DNA of 64,000 bases from Flavobacteriaceae bacterium NBU2977 (GCA_019931105.1 JAIOUW010000004.1:186001-250000); one strand, 5' to 3'. Numbered from the stretch's first letter, positions 34,541 through 43,814 are shown. The notes: generated by a model not told the origin, from the sequence alone. Made by a program: numbers and translations.

Positions 34541-37500
34541 TTCGATTTTTTTATCAGGTTTTTTATAGCCTCCAATTCTTTTTTGAGAGCGATAAGTTCG
34601 TTAGAAATCGTTTGGTTTTCTTTTTGTAACTGTTTGATCTTGTTTTCTTGTTCTATGGTATGAAGAAATAATTCTTCTATTTTTTCAAGATTCTGTATGT
34701 TGGACTCACTGAGGTTCCAAGAACCCTCTTTTTTGACTTGAGCGGCCGATTTAATGCCAGGCAGGTGGTGGTATTTTTTTACAAAAGCTTCAATTTCTTC
34801 AAGGCTTTGAAAATCGTAACTATCATTCAATATTGAATTGCCCAAAAAGTATTTTTGAAAAACATAGTCAGGATGAACAGGTATACCACCAACAGTAACT
34901 GGGCCGTTAACGGTAAGATTTCCTGTGGTAACAATGTTTTGGGCGCCAAAATCCGGATTAACTCTTGTTCCATCGATGCTGCCAACAGGCAAAGAGGTCG
35001 CATCGAAAGCAAATGTGTTGCCAACGAGTGATATCCCGATACCAGCCGTATATGTTGTATCATCATCGATATCATCTGAAAAACCTGTCGGGATGTTTAT
35101 AATATTGCTCCAATCGACTGAAATAGAGCTTCCATCTAAGGAAAAAGTGGTACCTGAAAGTGTCAACCCAGCGCCAGCTGAATAAGTTGTATCGTCGTCG
35201 GTATCGTCGGCAAAACCCGCAGGTACATTTATTAGGGTGTTCCAGTCGGGAGTTATCGATGAATTATCGAAGGCGAATGTCGTACCTGTGAGTGTAAGTC
35301 CTGCACCAGCGGTGTATTGAGTGTTGTCATCGATATTGTCAGCAAAACCAGCTGGAATATTGGTTATGGTTGTCCAGTCAGCATTCCCTACAGCGGGCGA
35401 GTTAATCCACTCCACGCCTGCGCCGGTCGAAGATAAAATTTGGCCTGCGGTTCCAGCATTTCCATTTATATCTCTGAGTTCATCTTCTAATTCCAGACTG
35501 CCAAAGGCCGTTATTTCCAGACCATTTCCTACGGATTCCGCCAAGCGCATCATTTCTTGTCCACCGGCACTAAAACTCAGTTCATCCTCGGCATTTCTAT
35601 ACATTCCCGTATTCGTGTCATTGTTGGTATAAAAACCGTAACCGGGATTTCCAACTGTGCCTTCTGTAGAGGCGAAACCATTGGACGCTGTTATTTGTCC
35701 ATCAACATCAAATTTGGACCTTATAGAAGCTGGTCCGGAGTTTCCAAAATCACCAACTCCCACATTTCCTGATCCCGAAAATATTAACTCTTGCCCATTT
35801 AAATCATAAGTTCGGTTCTGACCGACCAGTTGCGTGAGGTTAGTATTGGAGAGGTTTTGACCCCCGGAGACACTGGCTATTTGGTTGTCTACATACGTTT
35901 TGACCGCATTTTGCGAGGGGTAATCCGTATCGGAATTTCCAAGAGCGATGTCGGTAGACTTATTGGCTAAATCTTCTTTCAAGGCCAAAGCAGCTGAATT
36001 TGCCGCCGTAACCGTTACCAAGGCCGAGTCATCATAAAGTGCCCCACCATCTGTACCTGGAGAAATCGAATTAGGGGTATCTGTACTGACGATTGTTCCA
36101 GCGGATACAACTTGTGCGTCTACGTATGCCTTTGTAGTTGCGTCTCCTGGGTCGATGGGTGTTCCAATGTTCTTTATGGGTGCCCCACCAGCATCGTTGC
36201 CATCGGTTAGGACCTCTGCCAAGTTCTGGATCTCGTTTCCGGGGTCATTGTCCGGGTCGTCGTAAAGCGCTCCTCCATCGATGCCCGCGGTAATCGAGTT
36301 TGGAACATCCGTACTTACTATAATCTGGTTAGAAGCCGCTATTGCTGCGGCTAATTCGATATCGGTCGCAAACACGGGATTGAGGTCTACGGTTGGTTGA
36401 ATGGTAGCTCCTTCCGCGATGTCAAGACCCGTACCGTTCAGGGCAAAACTCGTTATCAATTCATCGTTAGGATTTGCGGCACCACCTGTTGAAATACCAT
36501 CGATTTCTGTCTGTAGTTCTTCAATGGCCGTTTGTACATCAAAACTGGTTGTATTTCCCGTCGGGGTAAAAGTCACATCCGAGGCAGCGGGATTTCCTGA
36601 TGCGGGCAAATCGACCCAAGCAACGTCGGTACCCCCTACGTTTGTTCTGAGAATTTGATTTGATGCACCAGGGGCAATTTTAAGATTGGTGACGCTACGA
36701 TCCGCATAGTCAGCAGTGGTTAAAGTTCCATCGAGAATATCCTCAGATAGAATTGTTTCATTGGCAATTCGCGCAGAATTGATGGCATTATTGGCTATTT
36801 GAAATTCATTTCCCAACGAACCGTCCCCAATAATTGTATTCTGATCGGCAAGTTGGGTAGAACCCGAACCACCAGCTAATGAACTGAGATCTGCCTCGTT
36901 ATTCCCAGTGGCTGGATTTGTCAATGTCAATATATTGGTGGCAGGGTTAAAAGCAAGGTCTGTGAGTTCATCGGTTGTATTTTCGGTACCTCCGGCCAAA
37001 GCTCCTAAATTAGTATCGAATACATTACCGCCTTCGGTTATCCTCAGAACATTTGTAGAGGTGATGAATTCTACGTCGGTAATCAACTCGTCATTCGGGT
37101 TGCCTCCCCCGGCTGTAATAGCAGCCAAAATCTCCGCATCGACATATCTTTTGTTCGTGGCATCCTGTGGCGCCTGTGGATCCTCCAATCCCCGAATTAA
37201 ATCTCCTGCTATATTGCCCTGAGCCAAAACCTGTTGTAAAGTGGGGTCGACGAGAGCATTGATTGCATCCGTATTCGATTGAATACCATTGGCCAAGTCG
37301 GTATCGTCAAAAAAGGCCCCCCCATTATTTGTGATCGCATTGTTGGCCGCCGTGCTGACAATATTGGCGTTGGTAATAAAACCCGCATCATTGGTAAAGT
37401 CCGTCAGACCGATATTGGCATTATCAAGAGCGAAGGCCCCGACCGAGTTTTCCGATAATTTATCTTGGGTCACTGAATTGTTCTGCAACTTTCCGGGCCC

Positions 37501-37935
37501 GATGGATCCATTTTGAATATCCACTCCGTTTATCCCGCCATCGACGATCATTTCGCTTCGAATACTGTTTTCGGCAATCTCAATATTGGTGCCATCGGCC
37601 GAAGGGGTCAGCGCAATTGTCGGAATATCATGAATGATCGGGTCGGCCGTAATATTGGCAGTTCCGTTGTTTTCGCAAAGGTTTACCCATTGGTTTCCGT
37701 CATAATAGTGTACGCATTCAACATCGGTATTGTAGACCAGTGCACCTCGAAGGGGCATAATCGCATTCATTTCCGCGGTGCTTACCCGGGTAATGACCAA
37801 TACCCTTTCACGACTTTCCAACTCCAAAACCGAGCTGGGGTCAATGATCTGCGGATTATCGCCGATTTTTATTTGTCCGTAGATCGTACAGCAAAACAGC
37901 AGTCCGAGAAGGGCGGGAATGTTGTACATTTTCAT
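34537..37935 (-). CDS. Large secreted tail-fibre-like repeat protein
   Basis: The 1132-residue protein has a signal peptide (MKMYNIPALLGLLFCCTIYG) and the same N-terminal module as the collagen-like protein (PLRGALVYNTDVECVHYYDG with WVNLCE). The middle consists of low-similarity beta-rich repeats: alternating NPNDELITDVEF or TDELTDLAFNP units, DPGDATTKAYVDAQV units, and near the end three copies of WxxxxNxPxGFADxxDDxTxYxAGxGLxLxGxTFxxD. The C-terminus (DYVFQKYFL, IEAFVKKYHHLPGI) then a predicted coiled coil of about 45 residues ending KNLIKKSN is the widespread 'tail fibre/S74-like' ending of Bacteroidota surface proteins, suggesting trimerisation. No T9SS sorting domain is present. Its ligand is unknown. 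Confidence 0.88.
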   Translation of the reverse strand: MKMYNIPALLGLLFCCTIYGQIKIGDNPQIIDPSSVLELESRERVLVITRVSTAEMNAIMPLRGALVYNTDVECVHYYDGNQWVNLCENNGTANITADPIIHDIPTIALTPSADGTNIEIAENSIRSEMIVDGGINGVDIQNGSIGPGKLQNNSVTQDKLSENSVGAFALDNANIGLTDFTNDAGFITNANIVSTAANNAITNNGGAFFDDTDLANGIQSNTDAINALVDPTLQQVLAQGNIAGDLIRGLEDPQAPQDATNKRYVDAEILAAITAGGGNPNDELITDVEFITSTNVLRITEGGNVFDTNLGALAGGTENTTDELTDLAFNPATNILTLTNPATGNNEADLSSLAGGSGSTQLADQNTIIGDGSLGNEFQIANNAINSARIANETILSEDILDGTLTTADYADRSVTNLKIAPGASNQILRTNVGGTDVAWVDLPASGNPAASDVTFTPTGNTTSFDVQTAIEELQTEIDGISTGGAANPNDELITSFALNGTGLDIAEGATIQPTVDLNPVFATDIELAAAIAASNQIIVSTDVPNSITAGIDGGALYDDPDNDPGNEIQNLAEVLTDGNDAGGAPIKNIGTPIDPGDATTKAYVDAQVVSAGTIVSTDTPNSISPGTDGGALYDDSALVTVTAANSAALALKEDLANKSTDIALGNSDTDYPSQNAVKTYVDNQIASVSGGQNLSNTNLTQLVGQNRTYDLNGQELIFSGSGNVGVGDFGNSGPASIRSKFDVDGQITASNGFASTEGTVGNPGYGFYTNNDTNTGMYRNAEDELSFSAGGQEMMRLAESVGNGLEITAFGSLELEDELRDINGNAGTAGQILSSTGAGVEWINSPAVGNADWTTITNIPAGFADNIDDNTQYTAGAGLTLTGTTFAFDNSSITPDWNTLINVPAGFADDTDDDTTYSAGAGLTLSGTTFSLDGSSISVDWSNIINIPTGFSDDIDDDTTYTAGIGISLVGNTFAFDATSLPVGSIDGTRVNPDFGAQNIVTTGNLTVNGPVTVGGIPVHPDYVFQKYFLGNSILNDSYDFQSLEEIEAFVKKYHHLPGIKSAAQVKKEGSWNLSESNIQNLEKIEELFLHTIEQENKIKQLQKENQTISNELIALKKELEAIKNLIKKSN

Positions 37936-38283
37936 AGCGTGCTTGTTTATAAAGTAATGGTCGAACGGGTGTTTGTCAAAAAATCAAGAATGTATATTAA
38001 GGTTTTTTAATCAACCAAAAACAAACGATTTGCCGTTAAAAACCAAACGAAACAAAAATAGAATTATCTAGTCATTTACCTAGTTTTCAGCCCCAAAATA
38101 TAACTATCAATGGGTAAAGTGAACGGAATCTTCGACAAACGGACATGCCATTATAATAGAATCTTATAACCGTTGATCGCGGTGAAAAAATTCTGTGAAA
38201 AACAAATTAACAAAAGTTTAGTGGCTTCGTTTTTTTTATCGGCTTAACTTGTATTTTCTTTATCAACCAGAACTTTATAATAC
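37936..38283. other. Divergent intergenic region with a candidate -7 element
   Basis: This 348-base AT-rich region separates the fibre module (minus) from the carboxypeptidase-regulatory-like genes (plus). TATTTTTG on the minus strand (38053-38060) is an exact TAnnTTTG match, about 118 bases upstream of the 1132-residue protein start. No ORF or RNA gene was seen, and no convincing plus-strand promoter. Confidence 0.45.
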
Positions 38284-39024
38284 ATGAGACGATTACTACT
38301 CCTTTTATTTTTGACCGGTGCGATAAATGTTCATGCCCAAGATGATCGTCGTTTGCTGCGAGGTCAGGTGCTCTACAGAAATATTAGCGTGCCCAACGAA
38401 AATGTCATCAATGTTACTTCAGAGGCCGGCACCATAACCAATGATAGGGGTGAATTTGCGATTGCCGTCAAAGAAGGTGACGAACTTGCCTTTACTGCGG
38501 TCAATTATCAATTGATGGTCGTCAAAATTACAAACGACATTCTTCAAAAGAACCGACTTGTGGTCGAAGTCAACGAAAAAGTGACCGAATTGGACGAGGT
38601 CGTGGTAACTCCCGATGACCCTGAGCGCTTTATTCAGGTCAAGAACGAAGAGCTGAAAGAATTCGAATACGAGCAAGATCGTTCGACGGAAGTCGAAAAC
38701 ATCGCGATGCCACGTACGGGAAACATTCTGCGCGATGGTTTGAACCTCAAGAATTTATTTAAGGTATTGTTGAAAACCAATAAAGAAAAAGCTGCACCAG
38801 GCCCCAAGTTAAAGGTGAGCGAGGTGCTCAGGCATGTTTATGACGATGCTTTTTTTGTGCTCGACCTGAAAATACCCCAAGACAAAATCGATGCCTTTTT
38901 GCTCTATTGCGACGCCCAGGCGCCCGAGCAAGAATTGCTAAGGCAAGATCACGAGTTTCAGTTGATTGATTTTTTGGTTACCCAGAGCAAGAATTTTCGT
39001 GAAACCCTAGATGACGAAAAGTAA
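38284..39024 (+). CDS. Exported carboxypeptidase-regulatory-like domain protein (copy 1)
   Basis: The 246-residue protein has a signal peptide (MRRLLLLLFLTGAINVHAQ) and a CarboxypepD_reg-like beta-sandwich (LLRGQVLYRNISVPNENVINVTS...GEFAIAVKEGDELAFTAVNY...LDEVVVTP), the same fold that starts many TonB-dependent receptors. No barrel follows; instead there is a 120-residue helical C-terminus with FLVLDLKIPQDKIDAFLLYCD-like residues and FLVTQSKNFRETL. It overlaps the next gene by 14 bases; that gene has the same architecture, so the pair arose by duplication. Function unknown; the family occurs in Bacteroidota envelopes. Confidence 0.82.
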   Translation: MRRLLLLLFLTGAINVHAQDDRRLLRGQVLYRNISVPNENVINVTSEAGTITNDRGEFAIAVKEGDELAFTAVNYQLMVVKITNDILQKNRLVVEVNEKVTELDEVVVTPDDPERFIQVKNEELKEFEYEQDRSTEVENIAMPRTGNILRDGLNLKNLFKVLLKTNKEKAAPGPKLKVSEVLRHVYDDAFFVLDLKIPQDKIDAFLLYCDAQAPEQELLRQDHEFQLIDFLVTQSKNFRETLDDEK

Positions 39025-39811
39025 AGTACTTCCATGGGTTGTTATTTTGTTCACCACTTGCTTGAGTGGGCAAACTTTGTTGTCAGGTAGGCTAGAGGGC
39101 CGTGTCTATAGTGCCAATGCCGATGTGGCCGCCACACATGTTCTGAACACGACCATGCAACGGGCAACGATTACCGACGAAAACGGATTTTTCTCCATAT
39201 CTGCCAATTTGAACGACACGATCGTTTTTTCGGCGGTCCAATTCAAAAGGAAGGAAATTGTGGTGAGTGCCGATATGCTAAAAAGCAAAATGTTGTCGAT
39301 ACCTTTGGAAGAAGCGTTGACCGAGCTCGACGAAGTGGTGATCATGCCCTATAACCTGACAGGTAATATGTCGAGGGATGTTGAGCGTATAGGTACGGAT
39401 AAAGAAGTGGTGACCGCTTCTACCTTAGGTCTGCCCAACGCTTATGCATGGGTGCCGACGAAGGCTGAAAGGGAGCTGTTCGAGGCCACTTCAGGAAGTG
39501 GACTGCTACCTCTAAATCCGATTTTGAACGGTATTTCAGGGCGCACCAAAATGTTGAAAAGACGCGTTGCAAGAAACAATACGTACGCCCGTACCCAGCG
39601 GGTACGCGAAATGTATGCCGATTCACTTTTTCGGATCGATTTTCAGATTCCTCAGGACAAGATTTCCGATTTTATGTATTTCTGTGAGATCGATTCCATT
39701 TTTCAGTCCACGGTAGATACCCATGACCGTTTGAAAATATGGGACTATATGCGAAAACGGAGTGTAACCTATCGTGAAAACAATAACCTCCAAGAATCTT
39801 CAAAAGATTAG
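39011..39811 (+). CDS. Exported carboxypeptidase-regulatory-like domain protein (copy 2)
   Basis: The 266-residue paralogue of the preceding gene, with a signal peptide (VLPWVVILFTTCLSGQ), the regulatory-like sandwich (LEGRVYSANADVAATHVLN, ENGFFSISANLNDTIVFSAV, LTELDEVVIMPYNL) and the same helical C-terminus (YADSLFRIDFQIPQDKISDF, RSVTYRENNN). The N-terminal ATG at 39011 lies inside the upstream gene, and the 14-base overlap suggests coupled translation. The C-terminal motif IPQDKI followed by a Phe/Tyr-Cys-Asp/Glu element is the best-preserved feature of the pair and probably marks an interaction surface. Function unknown. Confidence 0.82.
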   Translation: MTKSKVLPWVVILFTTCLSGQTLLSGRLEGRVYSANADVAATHVLNTTMQRATITDENGFFSISANLNDTIVFSAVQFKRKEIVVSADMLKSKMLSIPLEEALTELDEVVIMPYNLTGNMSRDVERIGTDKEVVTASTLGLPNAYAWVPTKAERELFEATSGSGLLPLNPILNGISGRTKMLKRRVARNNTYARTQRVREMYADSLFRIDFQIPQDKISDFMYFCEIDSIFQSTVDTHDRLKIWDYMRKRSVTYRENNNLQESSKD

Positions 39812-39933
39812 ATTTTTATATAATATCGTGATTAGACCTAATTCATAGTTTTTGGCAGTCGTGTAATCGAACTGAACTACTTCACCAATTTGGCATGGCA
39901 ATTGTTTATTTTAGCGATGTGTAAATTGATTCT

Positions 39934-40440
39934 ATGACGACCTTTAAGAAAAGTTTTCTGATTCTGATGTTGCCCTTAATGGCCTTCACCGCCGCCCATA
40001 AATTCTATCTGAGCGTAACCCATGTAGGCTATTCCGAAAAAGATGATGCGCTGCAAATAACCACACGTCTTTTTATCGATGACATGGAAAAACTACTGGA
40101 CGAACGTTATGGACTTAAGGCTCAGTTGGGTACCGATGTCGAATCGAAATCGGCCGACGAGTATCTGGAAAAATATTTTAGAACAAAACTCTTGTTCGAA
40201 ATTGACGGGCAACCGGCCGAATATCAGTTTTTGGGGAAGAAGTACGATACCGATATGCTGATATGCTACTTTGAAATTCCTAAAATCGGTATGGATAAAA
40301 TAAAGTCGATTCAAATACAGAATGAAATACTTACCGATCTTTTTGATGAGCAGCAGAATGTAGTGCACTTCAAAATAAAAGAAAAGAAAAAAAGCTTCGT
40401 ATTGATCAAATCTGATACTAAAGGAATGTTAAACTTATAA
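39934..40440 (+). CDS. DUF6702-family exported protein
   Basis: The 168-residue protein has a signal peptide (FLILMLPLMAFTAAHKF) and, right after cleavage, the family pattern HKFYLSVTHVGYSEKDDALQITTRLFIDDMEKLL. It continues with IDGQPAEYQFLGKKYDTDMLICYFEI and FKIKEKKKSFVLIK. This small beta-rich family is found in Bacteroidota just upstream of an M1 aminopeptidase gene, as here (63 bases). A role in export or activity of that peptidase is a reasonable guess, without direct evidence. Confidence 0.8.
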   Translation: MTTFKKSFLILMLPLMAFTAAHKFYLSVTHVGYSEKDDALQITTRLFIDDMEKLLDERYGLKAQLGTDVESKSADEYLEKYFRTKLLFEIDGQPAEYQFLGKKYDTDMLICYFEIPKIGMDKIKSIQIQNEILTDLFDEQQNVVHFKIKEKKKSFVLIKSDTKGMLNL

Positions 40441-40503
40441 CATTAGCTTAACAATTTCTTAAAAAACCATTATTTTTCACAGCTTTAAAAATCAAATAAA
40501 AAA

Positions 40504-42807
40504 ATGAATAAGATCAAGTATTGTTTTGCTTCCGTTCTTTTCTTGTTCGCCTGTGCATCTTGGGCGCAAGAGGAAGCTCCAAAGGAAAAAGAACCGGGCC
40601 ATACCAACCAGAGCAAGTTCAAACAACTTTACGAAGAATTTGCCTCGCCCAATACGTATCGCTCGGCTTCGGGTGCTCCGGGCCCCGACTATTATCAGCA
40701 GCAGGCGAATTATAAAATAGATGTCGAGCTTGATGACAAGAATCACAGACTTTATGGTGAAGAAACCATTACCTATATCAACAACTCCCCCGATGACCTC
40801 GAGTTTTTGTGGCTACAGTTGGATCAAAACATAAGAACGAAAGATTCAAAAGCCCTTTTGAAAAATGGCAATGGTGTGCCGTTGGCCGAACAACCGGGTA
40901 CATTTGCCGGTAAGTATTTGGGTGAGCCTTTCGACGGGGGCTTTGTCATCGAACATGTGAAGGACGCATCTGGTAATCCGATGTCGTACACGATCAATTT
41001 TACGATGATGCGCATCAATTTACCGCAACCCCTAAAAAGCAAGGATCAAATATCTTTTTCGATCAAATGGAATTATAACATTCCCGACCATACCGTTGAT
41101 AGGGCGAGATCGGGCTATGAAGAGTTCAAAGACGGCAATCGCGCCTATGTAATCGCCCAATTCTTTCCGAGAATGTGTGTGTACAATGATGTTGAAGGAT
41201 GGCAGAACCACCAGTTTTGGGGCAATGGCGAATTTGCATTGGTTTTCGGCGATTACGACGTGAACATTACCGTGCCCGCCGACCACGTGCTCGATGCTAC
41301 CGGAACTTTACTGAATCGAAAAGAGGTATTTTCAAAAGAAATGATGAGCCGTTATGAAAAGGCCAAGAAATCGTACGACAAGCCGGTAATCATTGTTAGC
41401 CAAGAGGAAGCCGAGAAGGCTGAAAAAGGATTTTCTGATGAGAAAAAAACATGGAAATTCAGGGCCGAGAACGTTCGTGATTATGCTTTTGCAACTTCCC
41501 GGAAATTTATTTGGGACATGCAAGCGGTCAAAATGGGCGATCGAGATGTGATGGCCGTGTCTTTGTATCCAAAAGAAGGAAATCCGCTATGGGAAGAATA
41601 CTCAACAAAGGTCGTGGCGCATACGTTGAAATCGTACTCGTCGCATACGTTCGATTATCCCTATCCAAAGGCCATTTCGGTACATGCCAAAAACCAAGGT
41701 ATGGAATACCCGATGATCTGTTGGAACTACGGCAGGCCTAATGAAGACGGAACATATTCCGACAGGGTCAAATATGGAATGATGAGTGTAATCATCCACG
41801 AAGTGGGGCATAACTTCTTCCCGATGATCGTAAACTCAGATGAGCGTCAATGGGGTTGGATGGATGAAGGCCTTGATACGTTCATGCAATATATGGCCGA
41901 GCAAGAATTTGGCGAGGCATATCCCGAAGCAATCGCACCTAACGATGCATACCCATCAAGAAGGGGCGCCCCATCAAAGATAGTACCCTATATGAGCGGG
42001 GATCAAAGTACGATTTCGCCCATTATGTCAAACCCGGAAAATGTATATCAATTGGGCCCGAATGCCTATGGAAAACCGGCGACCGCTCTGAACATTCTAC
42101 GTGAGACGGTCATGGGAAGGGAATTGTTCGATCATGCATTCAAGACATATTCAAAACGATGGATGTTCAAACACCCGACTCCCGAAGATTTTTTCCGCAC
42201 AATGGAAGATGCTTCGGCGGTAGATCTTGATTGGTATTGGAGAGGTTGGTTCTATACCACCGACTATGTCGATATCGGTGTTAAGGGTATTAAAAAGTAC
42301 TACGTGTCGAACAAACCCACGAAAAAAATGGAGGAATATATGGCGGCACGTAATTTAACGGAAGCCGATTTACCGCCATTGGTATATTTGGCCGAAGAGG
42401 GCAGCGAAGATTTTGACGAAAGTTTGAAGGGTAAATCCCCATCCGAGACTTCGAAGACCTTGAAAGAATTCATGATGGACAATATGACGGCCGAAGAAAG
42501 AAGAAATGTCAAGGAGCCTAAATATTTTTATGAGGTCACGTACGACAAACCAGGTGGAATACCAATGCCATTGATCGTAGAATACACCTATGCCGACGGA
42601 AGTACCGAGAATATTACCTACCCACCTGAAATATGGAGGAAAAATGATAAAGAGGTGAGTGTCGTAATTTCTTCAGAAAAAGAATTGACGGGCGTCATAG
42701 TCGATCCCAAGGCCGAGACTGCCGACATCGATGTAACCAACAATTCATGGCCTAAAAAAGAAGAGAACTCCGATTTTGACAAGTTTAAGGAGAATATCAA
42801 AGGGTAA
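40504..42807 (+). CDS. M1-family zinc metallopeptidase, exported
   Basis: The 767-residue protein has a signal peptide (SVLFLFACASWAQ) and an M1 (gluzincin) catalytic domain. The zinc site HEVGH is at 432-436 with the distal glutamate E455 in WMDEGLD, fitting HExxH-x18-E. The aminopeptidase exopeptidase loop appears as NQGMEYPMICW instead of the usual GxMEN, so substrate selection may differ from classic aminopeptidase N. The N-terminal saddle domain (KIDVELDDKNHRLYGEETITYINN) and a C-terminal Ig-like region complete the layout. It is preceded by the DUF6702 gene and followed by a strong terminator. Confidence 0.92.
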   Translation: MNKIKYCFASVLFLFACASWAQEEAPKEKEPGHTNQSKFKQLYEEFASPNTYRSASGAPGPDYYQQQANYKIDVELDDKNHRLYGEETITYINNSPDDLEFLWLQLDQNIRTKDSKALLKNGNGVPLAEQPGTFAGKYLGEPFDGGFVIEHVKDASGNPMSYTINFTMMRINLPQPLKSKDQISFSIKWNYNIPDHTVDRARSGYEEFKDGNRAYVIAQFFPRMCVYNDVEGWQNHQFWGNGEFALVFGDYDVNITVPADHVLDATGTLLNRKEVFSKEMMSRYEKAKKSYDKPVIIVSQEEAEKAEKGFSDEKKTWKFRAENVRDYAFATSRKFIWDMQAVKMGDRDVMAVSLYPKEGNPLWEEYSTKVVAHTLKSYSSHTFDYPYPKAISVHAKNQGMEYPMICWNYGRPNEDGTYSDRVKYGMMSVIIHEVGHNFFPMIVNSDERQWGWMDEGLDTFMQYMAEQEFGEAYPEAIAPNDAYPSRRGAPSKIVPYMSGDQSTISPIMSNPENVYQLGPNAYGKPATALNILRETVMGRELFDHAFKTYSKRWMFKHPTPEDFFRTMEDASAVDLDWYWRGWFYTTDYVDIGVKGIKKYYVSNKPTKKMEEYMAARNLTEADLPPLVYLAEEGSEDFDESLKGKSPSETSKTLKEFMMDNMTAEERRNVKEPKYFYEVTYDKPGGIPMPLIVEYTYADGSTENITYPPEIWRKNDKEVSVVISSEKELTGVIVDPKAETADIDVTNNSWPKKEENSDFDKFKENIKG

Positions 42808-42827
42808 TCCTAAGCAATAAATATCAT

Positions 42828-42864
42828 AAAGTCCTGACAATTTTATTGTCAGGACTTTTTTATT
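42828..42864 (+). terminator. Strong intrinsic terminator after the M1 peptidase gene
   Basis: A perfect 13-pair stem, AAAGTCCTGACAA (42828-42840) with TTGTCAGGACTTT (42846-42858) and a TTTTA loop, runs on into further T. It lies 20 bases after the M1 stop and separates it from tatA. Confidence 0.9.
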
Positions 42865-42895
42865 TCTCTGTTTTAAACTTCATTATATTTGTAAC

Positions 42896-43237
42896 ATGTA
42901 TTTGATCCAATTTTTGTTTATCAGCGGCGGTGAGATATTCTTTATCATGTTCATCGTGGTCATGGTTTTCGGTGCCGATAAGATCCCGGGCATTGCCAAA
43001 GGGTTGGGCAAGGGTATGCGCCAGTTGAAAGACGCCACCGAAGATATTAAGAAAGAGATTCAAAGAAGTGCCGAAAAACAAGGAATCGATACCAAGATCG
43101 TCGACGATATCAAGAAAGATATCAACGATGTCAAAAGCAATCTCACCTCGGGTATCGGCGATGATATCAAGACAGGTTTTGACGATGTGAAAAAGAATGT
43201 CAACGATGTTACCGGTACGATAAAAAGAGGGTCGTGA
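42896..43237 (+). CDS. tatA: Twin-arginine translocase subunit TatA/TatB type
   Basis: The 113-residue protein has a single short transmembrane helix (GGEIFFIMFIVVMVF), the hinge FGADKIPGIAKGLGKGMRQLK with the conserved Phe-Gly, and an amphipathic helix followed by a charged tail with loosely repeated KKDINDVKSNL and DDVKKNVNDV units. It forms the pore-forming or TatB-like component of the Tat export system; tatC is not in the window. TATATTTG (42884-42891) matches the -7 consensus only five bases before the ATG, so the mRNA could be nearly leaderless if that match is a real promoter. PAP2 follows after 4 bases. Confidence 0.88.
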   Translation: MYLIQFLFISGGEIFFIMFIVVMVFGADKIPGIAKGLGKGMRQLKDATEDIKKEIQRSAEKQGIDTKIVDDIKKDINDVKSNLTSGIGDDIKTGFDDVKKNVNDVTGTIKRGS

Positions 43238-43241
43238 GATT

Positions 43242-43814
43242 ATGCTCGAGGCGATACTCGAATGGGATCGAGAAACCTTCATCTATCTGAACGGACTGGG
43301 AATAGAAAGGTATGATGCCTTTTGGTCGGCCGTAACGAATTTTAACCATTGGATTCCCTTACTTGCCCTTTTTATTTTTCTTTTCTTCAGGCAATTTCAA
43401 ACAAAAAAGGCTTTGGCCGTTTTGGGCACGGTACTATTTTTGGCTCTTTTTATTACCACTTTGACCGACCTGACCAAAGAAGCCGTGGCAAGGATCAGAC
43501 CCAACAACAATGAAGAAATAAATACCTTGATCCGTATTGTCAAAAGTCCGACCGACTTCAGTTTTTTTTCGGGACATGCAGCCAGTTCGTTTTCGATTAC
43601 GACTTTGGTATTTTTATTTTTAAGGCGTGAAATAAGATGGTCTTGGCTTTTTTATATCTGGCCGATACTTTTTGCAATGAGTAGGATCTATGTCGGGGTA
43701 CACTACCCAATTGATATTATCGTAGGCGCATTGGTCGGTATAGCCTCGGCGGTATTCATACATCTTTTGTACAAACAGCTTATCGTACCCTGCTTAGGGT
43801 TAGACCATCTCTAA
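43242..43814 (+). CDS. PAP2-family membrane phosphatase
   Basis: The 190-residue membrane protein carries the full acid-phosphatase superfamily triad of motifs: KEAVARIRPNN (KxxxxxxRP), FSGHAASSF (a PSGH variant with F in the first place), and SRIYVGVHYPIDIIVGALVG (SRxxxxxHxxxD). Five or six transmembrane helices are visible. It probably dephosphorylates undecaprenyl pyrophosphate or a lipid phosphate at the periplasmic face; the substrate cannot be chosen from sequence. It starts just behind tatA and its 3' end overlaps the convergent O-methyltransferase gene by 35 bases. Confidence 0.92.
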   Translation: MLEAILEWDRETFIYLNGLGIERYDAFWSAVTNFNHWIPLLALFIFLFFRQFQTKKALAVLGTVLFLALFITTLTDLTKEAVARIRPNNNEEINTLIRIVKSPTDFSFFSGHAASSFSITTLVFLFLRREIRWSWLFYIWPILFAMSRIYVGVHYPIDIIVGALVGIASAVFIHLLYKQLIVPCLGLDHL

